A stretch of 31,260 nucleotides of DNA, from positions 1-31,260 of the forward strand of contig JAUCBJ010008870.1 of the NCBI GenBank assembly GCA_032718475.1, in the 5' to 3' direction. The notes under the pieces are model-generated. The model saw only the letters and a list, made by a program, of their open reading frames with translations, was not told where the DNA came from and ran no database searches. The number at the start of each line of letters is the position of its first letter. Positions within the stretch are counted from its first letter, which is position 1. The stretch comes from Nemertoderma westbladi (Eukaryota > Xenacoelomorpha > Nemertodermatida > Nemertodermatidae). A program made the position numbers and the translations under genes. Of the stretch, positions 1-9,521 are shown piece by piece.

Positions 1-825
1 TAGAGGTAAGATTGAGGATTGAAAGCCATCGATAGATACAAATTGAGATCGAGATGAAAGAAAGCTATATATTAGTTGATGAGGTAGTCCACGTATTCCA
101 TATGATGTTAGTTTAGATAGTAGTATTTCATGGTCTAGAGTATCGAAAGCTTTCTTTAGGTCAATGAAGATAGTACATGTAGATAGCGAATCGTCTAGGG
201 CCTGGTGGATGTTTTCAATGACAGAGAGAAGGGCGTGAGTTGTGGATGTTTTCGGACGAAAGCCATATTGCGATTTTGTTATTATTAGGAATTTTGAGAC
301 GTAAGATTGGGGCTGGGTCTTTATTATTTGTTCCAGAAGTTTACTTAGCAAGGGAAGAAGGGAGATTGGGCGATAGTTATTAGAGTCCATCGGGACTCCC
401 CCTTTAAATGATGGTAGGACTTTGGTTATTTTTAATGATTTTGGAAAGAAACCCTGCGAAATGGATAAATTAATTAAATAGCTTATGTGAATAGATATAT
501 GTTGTGCAGCGAGCATTATGAGTTTTATAGAAAAGTGGTCATTTGTAGATGTGTTAGGGTTTAGATGGAGTAAGTTATAGTGTATTTCAACTGGAGATGT
601 CTCAGAGAGAGAGAAGGAGTTTGGCCGAATGTGGTTGATGTAGCGAACAGGGGAAAGATGCGAATGTGGTATATCCCGAGCTAGTTTAGGGCCAATAGAA
701 GCAAAATGATTGTTCAGTGTATTAGCAATATGTGTTGGATCGGTTATAGTTTCAATTTTATCTCCAGTGGAAATAGTAAGTTTCTTAGGTGAGTTTAGTT
801 TACGCCATTTGTTTAGAGCAGTATT
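1..825 (-). pseudogene. LINE ORF2 reverse transcriptase domain, partial
   Basis: An uninterrupted frame of 275 codons reaches the left edge of the window. It contains the pre-RT linker, the RT fingers motif NYRPISLLPLLSKLLE, the QYGFRPKTSTTHAL motif, and catalytic motif A (FIDLKKAFDTLDH) with its first metal-binding aspartate. Motifs B and C (FADD) would lie beyond the window. It would copy the element's RNA at a nicked chromosomal target. The frame begins just after an in-frame TAA at 826-828. The linker segment upstream (about 800-1000) is readable in another frame, so a frameshift separates the two. Confidence 0.9.
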
Positions 826-969
826 TTATTATCACCCATGTTTTACGTATGTTGTTAGAGTTTTTTGTAAACTGAGTAGAATAGTAGCGTGTTTGTGCAG
901 CACGTGTAGTTGAAGTTAAGCTGTTCTTATATTGCTTGTATTTAGTGTGGTTAGAATCAGTGGGGTTTT

Positions 970-2157
970 TTATATATGCCCGGTATAACTTATTTTTTTT
1001 AATGTGCATTTGATTAGGTTGGGGGTCATCCATGGTTTGAATGGTATTTTATTGGAAGATATATATTTTTTTGGAACATGCTTTAAACAGAGGCTCGTGA
1101 AGTCATCATAAAAAGTATCGAATTTATTATAATTCGGTATTGATGACGAAGTGTAAGACCATGTATTTGGATCCTTAACATCATGTAAAAAGTCATTTAC
1201 TCTGAAATTAGAGAAGTCAAAAACTGTACTTTTTTTGGGCTTATTGAAATAGCAAGAGTACTGTTGGAAGACCGTGAAGCAAGGGTAGTGGTCAGAAGTC
1301 CCAATTACATTTTGGAAGACACCGGATGTAGAGAATGATGAGGTAATGTTAGTTATAATATGGTCGATAGTAGTTTTAGAATAAGGTGTTACACGAGTAG
1401 GAGTAGATATTAGCGGTAGAAATCCGTATGAATTTAGGAGGTCTGTATATTGCAGAGAGCGGGCGGATGGTTTCAGGAGGTCAATGTTCATGTCACCTGT
1501 AAGGATGACGTCATAATTATTATTAGTTAAAGATAGCAGTATAGAATCCAGCTTTGTGAGAAATGTATCAATGTGTACAGGTTCGGGGCGATAGATAGTT
1601 CCAATAATTAGAACTTTATTCTGGGGGCGCTTTAATTCTATCCATGAATTTTCTATACCCAATAATTTTAAGTCCTTGCGTTCTGTGACGTCATATTTTG
1701 AGTGCACATAAATGGCCGTTCCTCCTCTGTGGAGTCTGCCGAGGGTACGGTTGTCAAGGAATGGGCCATGGTAGTTTGGAATTTTTATTGGGTCTAGGAG
1801 GTCGTCGTCAGCAAGGAATGTCTCAGTTAGAGTTAGAATATCAAATGTAGGTTTGATGGTAAGAAGAAAGTCAATTAAGTCCGAAATATTAGAATTAAGA
1901 CTCCTACAGTTCAGATTGAATATAGATAGTTCCTTTGTAGCAGTTGCATTATTATTGTCACAATGAAATTCGTCATTGAACCTTTGTTCAGAGTAGTAAC
2001 CCTTGTCTGCGGTTAGATTAATAACGTTGTTATGAGGATCAACATGGCTAAAAGTCTGTCCAATGGAGTCAGAAAGAGCATCAGAAGAGTCAAGATTGTC
2101 TGCTGTGAATAAATCAAAGATATCTTGGTCGGTAGTATCTACATAGGAAAAGGGAAA
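970..2157 (-). pseudogene. LINE ORF2 endonuclease domain
   Basis: About 395 codons encode an exonuclease/endonuclease/phosphatase-fold domain that nicks target DNA for target-primed reverse transcription. Visible landmarks in order are the FNLNCRSL motif (metal-binding Asn), LTLTETFL (catalytic Glu), GGTAIYVHSKY, LTGDMNIDLLK (the GD-N motif), TTIDHIITN, and SDHYPCF with the catalytic His. The first residues of the open frame (above 2157) come from the inserted transposon end and are not LINE sequence, so the true ORF start is missing. The C-terminal frame ends at TAA 970-972 only because of a frameshift in the T run at 993-1000; the LINE reading continues in another frame through about 800. 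Confidence 0.9.
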
Positions 2158-3230
2158 TACAGGGTGTCCCATAAAATTTGTTACTACTTTGAATTTATAT
2201 AACTCCCACGTATGTTGGATAAAATATAAGTTTTTTATATCAATTTAAAGACAATATTCTAACTTAGATTTTGGTCTGTGTTTGGAATCACAATGTTGTC
2301 ATGGAAACAAAATATAGGCAATTGAATTCAAAAGCCAGATTTTATACATTCGTAGGTGCATGTTCTAGGCTTTTGCGGGTATTTATTTTATGAGAAAGTT
2401 AGTGTTGCTATGGAAATAAGACTAGCTACCATTTTGGTTCACTCTTGTGTTTTAAGTTGGAACCATGTTCTCTGGTGAAGATAAAGTTTTTATTGTAAAA
2501 ACGTATTTTGAAACTAAGTCGCCCAAACTAACAGCTAGTGCATTTGGACACAAATTTCCAAATCAGCGTCTTCCTAAAAACGCTGAAACTTTAAGATTCG
2601 TGAAAAAACTTTCTTCCGAATTCGGTTTCACCAGAAAAAAGGGGTCAGGAAGACGCATTCGTGTTTCAAGAGAAATCATCTGTCATCACGAACATCACTG
2701 AGGCGGGCATTACTATCATTAAGCTACGGTCGTAGCAGTATTCAAAGAGTTATTAAGAAACTCAAATTTAAATCTTACAAAATTCAGCTCCTACATGCAA
2801 TTCAACAAATCGACTACACCAGACGTGTCAATAATGTGGCCCAGATATTGAACTTTCTAGAATCTAAGGACTTATCCAAGGTATTCTTTAGTGATGAGTC
2901 TACCTTTCATGTCAATGGACAAGTAAATAGATGGAATTCTCGGATTTGGTGAAAGGAAAACCCTCACTCAATCGCTGAAAAATCTCGCGACTCACCAAAG
3001 GTCACTGTATGGGCAGCTATGTCTCGCACACGATTAATTGGTCCATACTTTTTTGATACACCAACTGTTACAAGTGCCAGTTATTTAGATTTGATATCTT
3101 CATTTTTTGTTCCTCGGTTAGGAATCCATCATAGCGATATTGTGTTCCAGCTAGATGGTGCACCGCCACACTGGGGGCTTATCGTTAGGAATTATTTGGA
3201 CTGTCATTTTAACGGACATTGGATTGGCCT
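2158..3230 (+). mobile_element. Tc1/mariner-superfamily DNA transposon, 3'-truncated
   Basis: The left end is marked by a TA dinucleotide (2158-2159) followed by CAGGGTGTCCCATAAAA, a typical terminal repeat start for this superfamily. It interrupts the LINE on its left. About 300 bp of non-coding end sequence precedes the transposase frame at 2465. The right TIR is not present: homology stops near 3230, just after the motif HWIG, where a short imperfect triplication of a TGGATTGGCC-like unit (about 3220-3262) leads into an unrelated LINE fragment. The element is dead. Confidence 0.8.
2465..3230 (+). pseudogene. Tc1/mariner-like DDE transposase remnant
   Basis: The N-terminal helix-turn-helix part starts MFSGEDKVFIVKTYFETKSP at 2465 in one frame. 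The reading changes frame between about 2660 and 2700 and continues through RRALLSLSYGRSSIQRVIKK into the catalytic domain. The first catalytic Asp is in FFSDESTFHVNG (codon 2893) and the second in FQLDGAPPHW (codon 3154), 87 codons apart. The region carrying the third acidic residue is missing. There is an in-frame TGA at 2950-2952 in the RIW segment. The enzyme would have cut and joined transposon ends at TA sites; with a frameshift, a stop and a lost third catalytic residue it is inactive. Confidence 0.9.
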
Positions 3231-3278
3231 GACACTGGATTGGCCAGGCATTGGATTAGGCCTCACATATAGAAAGTA

Positions 3279-3491
3279 CTGCGTAAGAGCCAAAACGGAT
3301 TTCGACCAAATAGATCAACAATAGCTCAGATACTTGCACTATGGAGACTGATTAAAGGAATTAAGTCAAAGAATCTCCCCGCAGTCATAACATTTGTGGA
3401 CTTCAAGGAGGCATTCAACTCCATCCACAGAGGTAAAATTCTTGAAATCATAAGAGCTTATGGAATATCAGAAGTAATTGTTGCTGGCATT
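3279..3491 (+). pseudogene. LINE reverse transcriptase fragment cut by the BEL element
   Basis: A 71-codon open stretch encodes the RT segment with SQNGFRPNRSTIAQI and catalytic motif A FVDFKEAFNSI, followed by HRGKILEIIRAYGIS. This is the non-LTR RT pattern common in marine invertebrates, and differs from the LINE at 1-2157 and from the LINE at 20114-21832. The frame stops exactly where the BEL LTR begins at 3493. The expected continuation of the RT does not appear after the far LTR at 11575. That, with no matching target duplication, suggests the locus was rearranged after or during insertion. Confidence 0.85.
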
Positions 3492-3492
3492 G

Positions 3493-4071
3493 TGTGACGG
3501 GATCAAGGGATCCCCACCGGTTTGTTAGACTACGCGTCACCGTGGTATTGAGAATGGGAAAAGTATGTTGTTATCTCTTTGATGCTCGGTAATTAATATC
3601 AATAAATGAATAATGAATGATAGCACAGTTGATGGATTGACAATAACAGTATTGTATACGGTAGGTAGGATATATCGGTGATGGTGACGGTGAAAGATTT
3701 CACCGGTCTGCACTCAAGCTGATGACTGAACTGGTAACTAAATGCATTGACAATATATATGTAATCATTTCTACACTACTGTGGCCTTTGTTCAGTGGAT
3801 GCTCTCCCCCGCTCCTATTGGCTGATAACCTACTTCACGCCTCTCACCTCTCTGGGAGTGCTTCCCCCCTGTTGGCCCCTGTTGGTTATTTTCCCTGTCG
3901 AGGTGGTTTGACCTCTAACCTTCCTTTGTGTGGCTTTGGGGTTTGTGTTGTCCCCGGTTATTGATTGTGATACGAGATTGGTTGTTGCCAATCTCGTACC
4001 TCCGACATATTACTGAAAATGTGCCACTTACCATTTATGAGGGTAATGCAGCAGAACTGAATCCGCTTACA
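3493..4071 (-). repeat. BEL element 3' LTR
   Basis: This copy starts (plus strand) TGTGACGGGATCAAGGGATC and ends AATCCGCTTACA. It aligns along its whole length with 10988-11574. It contains a strong inverted repeat at 3971-3998 (TACGAGATTGG / CCAATCTCGTA) that is kept with one change in the other LTR (11474-11501), so this hairpin was part of the LTR RNA or promoter region. Small open frames within it are not gene-like. Confidence 0.92.
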
Positions 4072-4080
4072 CTCCCCCCC
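4072..4080 (-). promoter_or_regulatory. polypurine tract next to the 3' LTR
   Basis: On the element's sense strand the bases GGGGGGGAG sit directly before the 3' LTR. This is the expected position and composition of the plus-strand DNA priming site of an LTR retrotransposon, and it fixes the element's orientation as minus. Confidence 0.75.
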
Positions 4081-4310
4081 ATGCTATCTTCCCGGTGAGA
4101 AGATAGCATCTCCCATAAGTGCGCTTCAATTCCGCTGGAACCCGATCTACTATCGGGTGTGGGGTGGAGTCCTTTTCTCGGAGTCGGCTTTCCGGGCCGC
4201 TCCTTCTGGGTATGATGTCACTACCCTCTCTTGGTGCAACCGCAACCTATGTTGCACCAAGACATCTGGCGTCTCGGTTCGAGACAATTGTGGACTCTTC
4301 TCACACAATT
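4081..4310 (-). other. cluster of five hairpins beside the 3' LTR
   Basis: Five perfect inverted repeats follow one another: 4081-4091/4099-4109 (11 bp, loop 7), 4140-4146/4152-4158 (7 bp, loop 5), 4230-4240/4251-4261 (11 bp, loop 10), 4271-4276/4280-4285 (6 bp, loop 3) and 4286-4292/4304-4310 (7 bp, loop 11). In the element RNA they would fold in the 3' non-coding region just upstream of the polypurine tract. The function is unknown. The remaining non-coding stretch to about 4830 is pyrimidine-rich on the plus strand, with no gene I can support. Confidence 0.75.
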
Positions 4311-4832
4311 TTTGTATCTCCACTCCACTCTAAACTGACTCTAACTTCTCTAGTTCCACTCTAACTCCACTCTACTTTCGGACCTCTTTGTCCCTAACTC
4401 TGCCTCTTACTCTTCTCCTCCCCACATTTGAATTGCACCCGTACTCTCTCCACACGCGTCAACACCGCCTCTCACTATCTCCCCTGCGTTCTATACTTAA
4501 CCCTTACTCACTCTGCCCCATTCACTCCTGACGAGCCTCACCCTCCCCTTCCGTGCCGTCGCACTTAAGAAGTGTGGAGTGTGTAGTGCCATGTCTAGTC
4601 TCCCGTCCTCCTGTTATAGTCGATTGGTTCCCAGTCCCACTAGCTAATTGGAAAAGGTTACATGACTATAGTACTTACTTTGATTATATTGATTATATTG
4701 ATTATATGATTATATTTTATTGATTACTACATACGTACATACTAATTGCACTTTTATTAAATTTGCACTTAGAAGTTCGTATTACTTCGCATGTGGTGCC
4801 TTCCAGGGATCCCCACATCTCCCCTCCGAGTC

Positions 4833-5186
4833 CTACTCCGCTCCTCCCGTCTTTGGGAACCATCTCAGTTCCTTCCCTCTGTTGTCGTCCTGTCTCGGTG
4901 GTTCCCTCGGATACTTCGGTATCCCGAACTTCGCCTCGTCTCCCTTTACCACGTAGTGGAAATGCTCGAGGATCGCGTTGTCTAACGATGGCGTCCCGTA
5001 GGTCCTGACCAGCCGCCTCTCGTGCACCTCCCTGAAATGGTCCTGCAGCGCTCGCGCCTTGTGACCCTTCTCTAACCGCTCGTAGTATCCCCTCATCTTC
5101 TCCTCCGGATGTCTCTCGGTGAAATCTACTAGTATCTCCTTTCCACCCATTTCCGCCTTTCTCTTTCTGACAAGTCTCTCCGCCAT
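4833..5186 (-). CDS. uncharacterised 117-aa ORF in the 3' part of the BEL element
   Basis: The frame starts with ATG at 5186 (MAERLVRKRKAEMGGKE) and ends at 4833. It is charged and probably helical, rich in Glu, Arg, Lys and His, with a His-containing middle (HPEEKMRGYYERLEKGHKAR). I see no signal peptide, membrane segment or known motif and do not recognise the family. It lies downstream of the integrase-tail stop (6363), on the same strand as gag, in the position where some BEL and other LTR elements carry an extra ORF. It is the only open frame with an ATG in this part of the element that is not an antisense shadow. It could also be a chance frame or the tail of a lost gene. Confidence 0.4.
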   Translation of the reverse strand: MAERLVRKRKAEMGGKEILVDFTERHPEEKMRGYYERLEKGHKARALQDHFREVHERRLVRTYGTPSLDNAILEHFHYVVKGDEAKFGIPKYPREPPRQDDNRGKELRWFPKTGGAE

Positions 5187-5200
5187 TTCGAACGCTCTCT

Positions 5201-5252
5201 ATCGCTCACCTATAAGGTGGTGCCTTGCCAAGGCTCAATATAGGTGAGTGAT
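5201..5252. other. nested inverted repeat upstream of the 117-aa ORF
   Basis: An outer inverted pair, ATCGCTCACCTATA (5201-5214) and TATAGGTGAGTGAT (5239-5252), encloses an inner near-palindrome GCCTTGCCAAGGC. It lies about 15 to 65 bp upstream of the 117-aa ORF's ATG on the sense strand. It could be an RNA structure in the leader. The rest of 5253-5680 is AT-rich and without a recognisable feature. Confidence 0.6.
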
Positions 5253-5682
5253 GTAGTTAGGATGGTCTGTGTGGTCCGATAATGGCCTATCTCTCTCAGA
5301 GCGCTAGGTTTTCTTGCTGTATTTGCCTATTTACCCCCTAAAGTGCTAAATTTCCTTTAATTCCCTAAATCTGTAGTTACTTTTATTATGTTCTAGAATA
5401 TTTTGCCTACTGTTGCTATAATTTGTCGAATTTGATTTTTAATGTAATTTTAATTCTATAACTGTGCTATCAATACTTATGATGGATTATTTGTTCAAAT
5501 AATCCCTACGGTTCGTATACAGGATGGACTAGCTATTCCTTACTGTGCTAGTCTGCACCAGGTAACCTCCTGGCCCTGTATCAAACATTCTGACCTACTC
5601 TACGGGCTGTGCAGTACAGTAGTATGTCTCATGCGGCCTACATGGTCTGTCCTGCTGTACCCACGTGCCCCCCTCTCACTTC

Positions 5683-6180
5683 TTACTACTAACCCTACTA
5701 ACCCTCTAACTCCACTAATTCCCTAACTCTTACTAACTCTCTAACTAATAGTACTACATACCCTCTTACTCTCTAACTAACTCTTACTAATGGAACTACG
5801 TACCCTCTTACTCTCTAACTAATGGTACTACGTACCCTCTTACTACTCTAACTAACTCTTACTAACGGTACTATGTACCGTCTTACTCTCTAACTCTTAC
5901 TAACTCTTACTAACAGTACTACGTACCCTCTTACTACTAACTCTTACTAACTCTTACTAACGGTACTACGTATCCTCTTACTGCTAACTCTTACTAACTC
6001 CACTAACGGTACTACGTACCCTCTTACTACTGACTCTTACTAACTCCACTAACGGTACTACGTACCCTCTTACTACTAACTCTTACTAACTCCACTAACG
6101 GTACTATGTACCCTCTTACTACTGACCCTTACTAACGGTACTACGTACCCTCTTACTACTAACTCTTACTAACTTCTATC
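5683..6180. repeat. 36-46-bp minisatellite inside the BEL element
   Basis: Degenerate tandem units carry the core CGGTACTACGTACCCTCTTA separated by runs of CTCTTACTAA. Core starts at 5961, 6007, 6053, 6099 and 6135 give spacings of 46, 46, 46 and 36 bp. Each core contains the near-palindrome GGTACTACGTACC. The array sits in the non-coding stretch downstream of the integrase tail; the T-rich stretch 6181-6360 after it holds no gene. Confidence 0.85.
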
Positions 6181-6362
6181 TGCCTACTTACTTACTACTA
6201 CATACTATGTACTATGTACTATTACTTTCCTTTCTCTTTCTCATCCCTTCTCTTACTTTCTTTCTATTATTTTATTATTTTATATTATTTTTATATTTTT
6301 GTGGGAAGGGCGTCTCGCCCTCAATCCCACCCCCCTCAGTCCAACACTTGGACGACTAAACT

Positions 6363-6958
6363 CTATGGTGCCCCTTCTAGCAGGCAACACTTCCCTACAG
6401 CCCTCCAGTAGGTCTTCCTGTCTTTCGCTCCTATCTTACCCCCTATCCGCACTTCCACCGAATGGACTCTTCCGTCCTCGTCGGAGTAAGTGTCTACAAC
6501 TCTTGCTAGCCTCCACTGACTGTTGATGATTGTGTCGTCCGTGACGATCACCAAATCACCTTTCGGCACTACCCCAAGTAGTACCATTCCTCTTTTCTTC
6601 GCCCCTGCGGTGCTCGTCGCCATTGTCTGCCCTTTGCCTTGACCGAACTTAATTGGTGTTTCTTTGCATTGATCAGCTCTGTGTCCGCCCACCACACATC
6701 GATGACAGATTCCACTCTTCCTTGCATATTCTACCTGATCTTGTTTGGGCAACGCTTGCCAATATCTGCAGTTCATGGTCTGATGAAGTGCGTTCGTATG
6801 CAATTGGCATTTGTTGTTTGGATTATAGCTGTCCCTATACAGTGCGCTTCGTATCGCACTTACGTTCGTACCTAGATCCCTACTGTTCTTATTATTTAGG
6901 TTCGGCCTACTGGGCGTGTTGGGGTTATGTTTGTTTGTGTTGTTATTTTGCCCCTGTC
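6363..6958 (-). pseudogene. BEL gag zinc knuckle joined to integrase C-terminal (DUF5641-like) domain
   Basis: This frame begins in an Asn-rich linker after the capsid region, reads through a CCHC knuckle (CHRCVVGGHRADQC, about 6667-6706, spacing CX2CX4HX4C), then within about 40 codons enters the end domain of BEL integrase. That domain is recognised by GDLVIVTDD near 6542-6560, QWRLARVVDTY, DGRVHSVEVR and the terminal CCLLE before the stop at 6363. In complete elements more than a thousand residues of pol separate these parts. The join is in frame, giving a Gag-integrase-tail fusion, with the junction near 6600-6660. The frame differs from that of the capsid-like segment upstream, so a frameshift lies at about 6950-6990. 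There is no obvious initiation codon; the knuckle would be translated as part of gag. Confidence 0.88.
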
Positions 6959-7934
6959 CGCTCCATGGTGTGGCCCTACCCCGGCTACATGTAGACTAGC
7001 AGTCCCCTGCATCGCCGCATATGGCAGCGATTGTCTAAGCTTTGGCAATGCGTTTGCCGTGTTATGTTCTGGTTTTGGCCTGTTATAATCGGTCTTTGGC
7101 CCTTTCCCCAGACTATCCTCGCTATAGACTGGGTCCGTGATCAACTCAGCTTCATAGTTGAGGAAGTTCGACATTTCCTCTAGGCCCGGTTCCGCACCCT
7201 TCTTCTCCCGGGTGGAGAAGGCGATCTTTCTCCATTTACTGCGCAGCCAGATCAGCAGTGCCTGCGCTATCGTGGTGATGTTATTAGATGCGTTGAGTTC
7301 GTATGGTGCGTCTAGTGTTTTCATCACAATTAACGCCTTCTCGACTTTGTTCGCAAACATCTTTATGCTAACGGGGTTATCCTGTAGGCCACCCGATGTT
7401 ATACCCCTCAGGGTCTGCCGGATGATCTTGGCCGGGTGCCCATATTCCCTGTCCAGGGCCCGCCATGCAGTTGTGAAGCCGCCCTCGATGCCCTGATACT
7501 GCCTCACGATGTCGTACGCTGGGCCTCCTGTATATACCTGTAGATATTTTAGGCACTCTGCCTGCGTCAGGTTCTTGGTTAATATCTCGTTGCTGTACAT
7601 GCGCCGAAATTGCAGGTATTCTTCCGGCCTACTTCCGTCGAATTTAAATGGCTCGACTGGTGGTAACTCGATTCTGGTCTTAAGTGCATCGATTAATGTA
7701 GCCATTCCCATCGCCTGTGCTTCCAATGGGTTCGAAGGATGCTGTACAGATTCTCCCATTGGGTGCGGTCCGCCCGTCTGGCCTGTTGCCTTCCGTTGCG
7801 TCGGATATACCATTGGGGGTAACGGCCCCCTCCATATTTACGTGTCGCAAGATCTGTTCTTCTCCAGGGGGTTCGATGTTCTTATTTCTGTTTGAGTATA
7901 TTGTTGATATTGTAATGGGGGAATGTCACCCTGT
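6896..7934 (-). pseudogene. BEL gag capsid-like (DUF1759-type) region
   Basis: The segment after the ten-G tract contains the recognisable capsid-like domain of BEL/Pao Gag. Landmarks are ELPPVEPFKFDGSRPEEYLQ, then FRRMYSNEIL, ECLKYLQVYTGGPAYDIV, TTAWRALDREYGHPAKII and EEMSNFLNYEAELI. Gag would package the element RNA in particles in the cytoplasm. The frame is open from the G tract (7935-7944) except for one TAA at 7838-7840, and ends at 6896 after a frameshift. An ATG at 7813 gives 305 codons, but the upstream reading suggests it is internal. Confidence 0.85.
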
Positions 7935-7944
7935 CCCCCCCCCC
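7935..7944 (-). repeat. 10-base G tract in gag
   Basis: Ten C on the plus strand. The Arg/Glu-rich gag frame passes into it and ends at TGA 7926-7928, while the capsid-like frame opens immediately after the tract, so it is a third frame-change point. Confidence 0.8.
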
Positions 7945-8858
7945 ACCAGTGGTATGTTTGGTACTGGGGTTGATGTTAATATATTGGGGCCCATACACCT
8001 ATCCGCAATGACTCTCCCTTCCCCTGGATATATGTTATGTCCCTGCATGTTATAGTCATACTGCTGTGCTGGTACCGGTATAGGCCTATCCACTTCTGGC
8101 CTACCTACCGGTATATACTCCGCGACTTCTGGGTTTAATCCCGTAGTTCGCGCTACCCTATCGCCTACACTATCTCTCCCAGCATGGCCTATAGTATGTG
8201 CAGTAAGGCCTACAGTATGTCCTGCAGTCTGTATGTGTCCCTCCGGACCGAAGTTTAACCTTCTCGAATAATCCAAGAAGTCCTCCCCGCGACTACCATA
8301 CCCTCGATCGGCGGCTATATCTCATCGGGAAGTTTCTCTTCGATCCCCTCTCCTATTCTCGTCCTCGTACCGGTACGCCCTGTACCCCTCTCTCGGCGTA
8401 TAGTACACCTCGCCAGGTTGCGTCTCTCCAGGACGACGGCAATCTCCCGGAGTTCGACCCCACTGACTCTCCAACTCCATCTCTACTACCGACGGCTCGC
8501 TATCCGTCCTCGCTCTCCGGTCGCTCCTAGCAACACTTCTTCGACTCTCTTCTCTTCTTCTCGCTTCAGTGTAGCGTCCCCGCTCGTGAGATCTCTCATC
8601 TACCTCCCGGTTAAACTCCACTGTTCTTCTTCCCTCTTCTGACTGGGCTCGACATCTCTTCGCTCGCCCTCTCGCGACGCCAACCTCCCTCTCTCTAGCC
8701 GGTCGCACGCCGCTGGGGATATTCGTAATCCCCCAACTATTCTCTGTCATCGGGTGCTGCGGTTCACCTAATTCGCCCCGCGCATTATCCGCTGACCCCT
8801 GTGTGACACTCTCTGCCCCCCCTCTCGCCGCTAATCTCTCATTGTGGGGCTCCTGTAG
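7945..8858 (-). pseudogene. BEL gag, Arg/Glu-rich middle segment
   Basis: Between the 16-G and 10-G tracts one frame runs almost the whole way and is rich in Arg, Glu and Gly, with a His/Gly-rich end (HIQTAGHTVGLTAHTIGHAG). It is broken once by TGA at 8322-8324, which fits a CpG transition from an arginine codon. No catalytic domain is recognised; this looks like a disordered, perhaps nucleic-acid-binding, part of Gag. The direct junctions with both G tracts show it belongs to the same long protein as the neighbouring segments. Confidence 0.7.
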
Positions 8859-8874
8859 CCCCCCCCCCCCCCCC
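8859..8874 (-). repeat. 16-base G tract in gag
   Basis: A run of 16 C on the plus strand (G in gag sense). The open frame upstream and the open frame downstream differ, and the change occurs at this tract. Confidence 0.85.
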
Positions 8875-9521
8875 ACTCGCCTCCTATCACTTCACTATCT
8901 CTCGTTTCACCTCTAAGCCCCTCTCTAGTCGACGCACTATCTCTACTTCGGCTGGGTCTATTCACCCCCGCCTCTCCCTCTATCACTATGTGGCCTGGCA
9001 GGCTCCCATTGGGTCGACTCACCCCCGCTACTCCCTGCGTATTAACTATATGGCCTTCCAGGCTCCCGTCGGGGTCTCTCACCCCCGCTACCCCCTGCGT
9101 ACTGATTATGTGGCCTGGCAGGCTCTCGTTGGCCGGGCCACCTACATCTGCCGCGTTTATATTAATAGCACCATTATTAATATTATTTTCTAAATTATTT
9201 AAATTATTAGAGTTATTCTGTACTGAATTCGGATTATTATTTAAATTATTTTGTATATTTGGGTTAGAATCGGGATTATTTTGTACGTTTGAATTAAAGT
9301 TATTATTTAGATTATTTTGCATATTTAAATTTAAATTATTTGAATTACTTTGTATATTCGAATCTAGATTATTATTTGAATTACTTTCTATATTTAAATT
9401 AGGATCGTTCGGATATAAATTATTGTTACCGGGCAAAATATTATTTCCTGCAATGAAAGTTTGATTAGGGTTGTCTACTATGGTACTATTAATATTAACG
9501 TCTTCTAATGTATTGTTATTA
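8875..9521 (-). pseudogene. BEL gag, Asn-rich and tandem-repeat segment
   Basis: The frame between the 18-G and 16-G tracts is open throughout. Its first part (about 9160-9500) is extremely Asn-rich, with runs such as NSNNNLDSNIQSNSNNLNLN. Its second part (about 8985-9150) is a tandem array of 20-residue units built on GHIVNTQGVAGV, from a 60-bp DNA repeat present in two full copies and a third partial one. Low-complexity Asn-rich spacers like this are unusual in the BEL Gags I know. An internal ATG gives no better start. No enzyme motif is present. Confidence 0.7.

Larger units (their letters stand above)
1..2157 (-). mobile_element. LINE retrotransposon (CR1/L2-like group), partial, runs off left edge
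   Basis: This minus-strand non-LTR retrotransposon has an apurinic-type endonuclease domain (970-2157) followed by a reverse transcriptase domain (1-825). The order endonuclease then RT is the normal ORF2 order, and the motifs fit the CR1/L2/Daphne group, although I cannot place the clade firmly. The 3' half of the RT and the 3' tail lie outside the window. At 2158 the element is cut by the TIR of a Tc1/mariner-like transposon, so its 5' part, including any ORF1, is missing here. Two frame changes split the ORF2, one at an eight-T run (993-1000, eight A in the sense strand) and one near 826. The copy is therefore not functional as it stands, but few other lesions are visible. Confidence 0.9.

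Noticed and set aside
2158-2172. Start of the LINE endonuclease ORF at 2172
   Set aside because: These bases belong to the inserted Tc1/mariner terminal repeat, so the apparent N-terminus MGHPV is not LINE sequence.
7158-8055. Plus-strand open frames across the BEL gag region
   Set aside because: They are antisense to recognisable gag segments and show no known motif.
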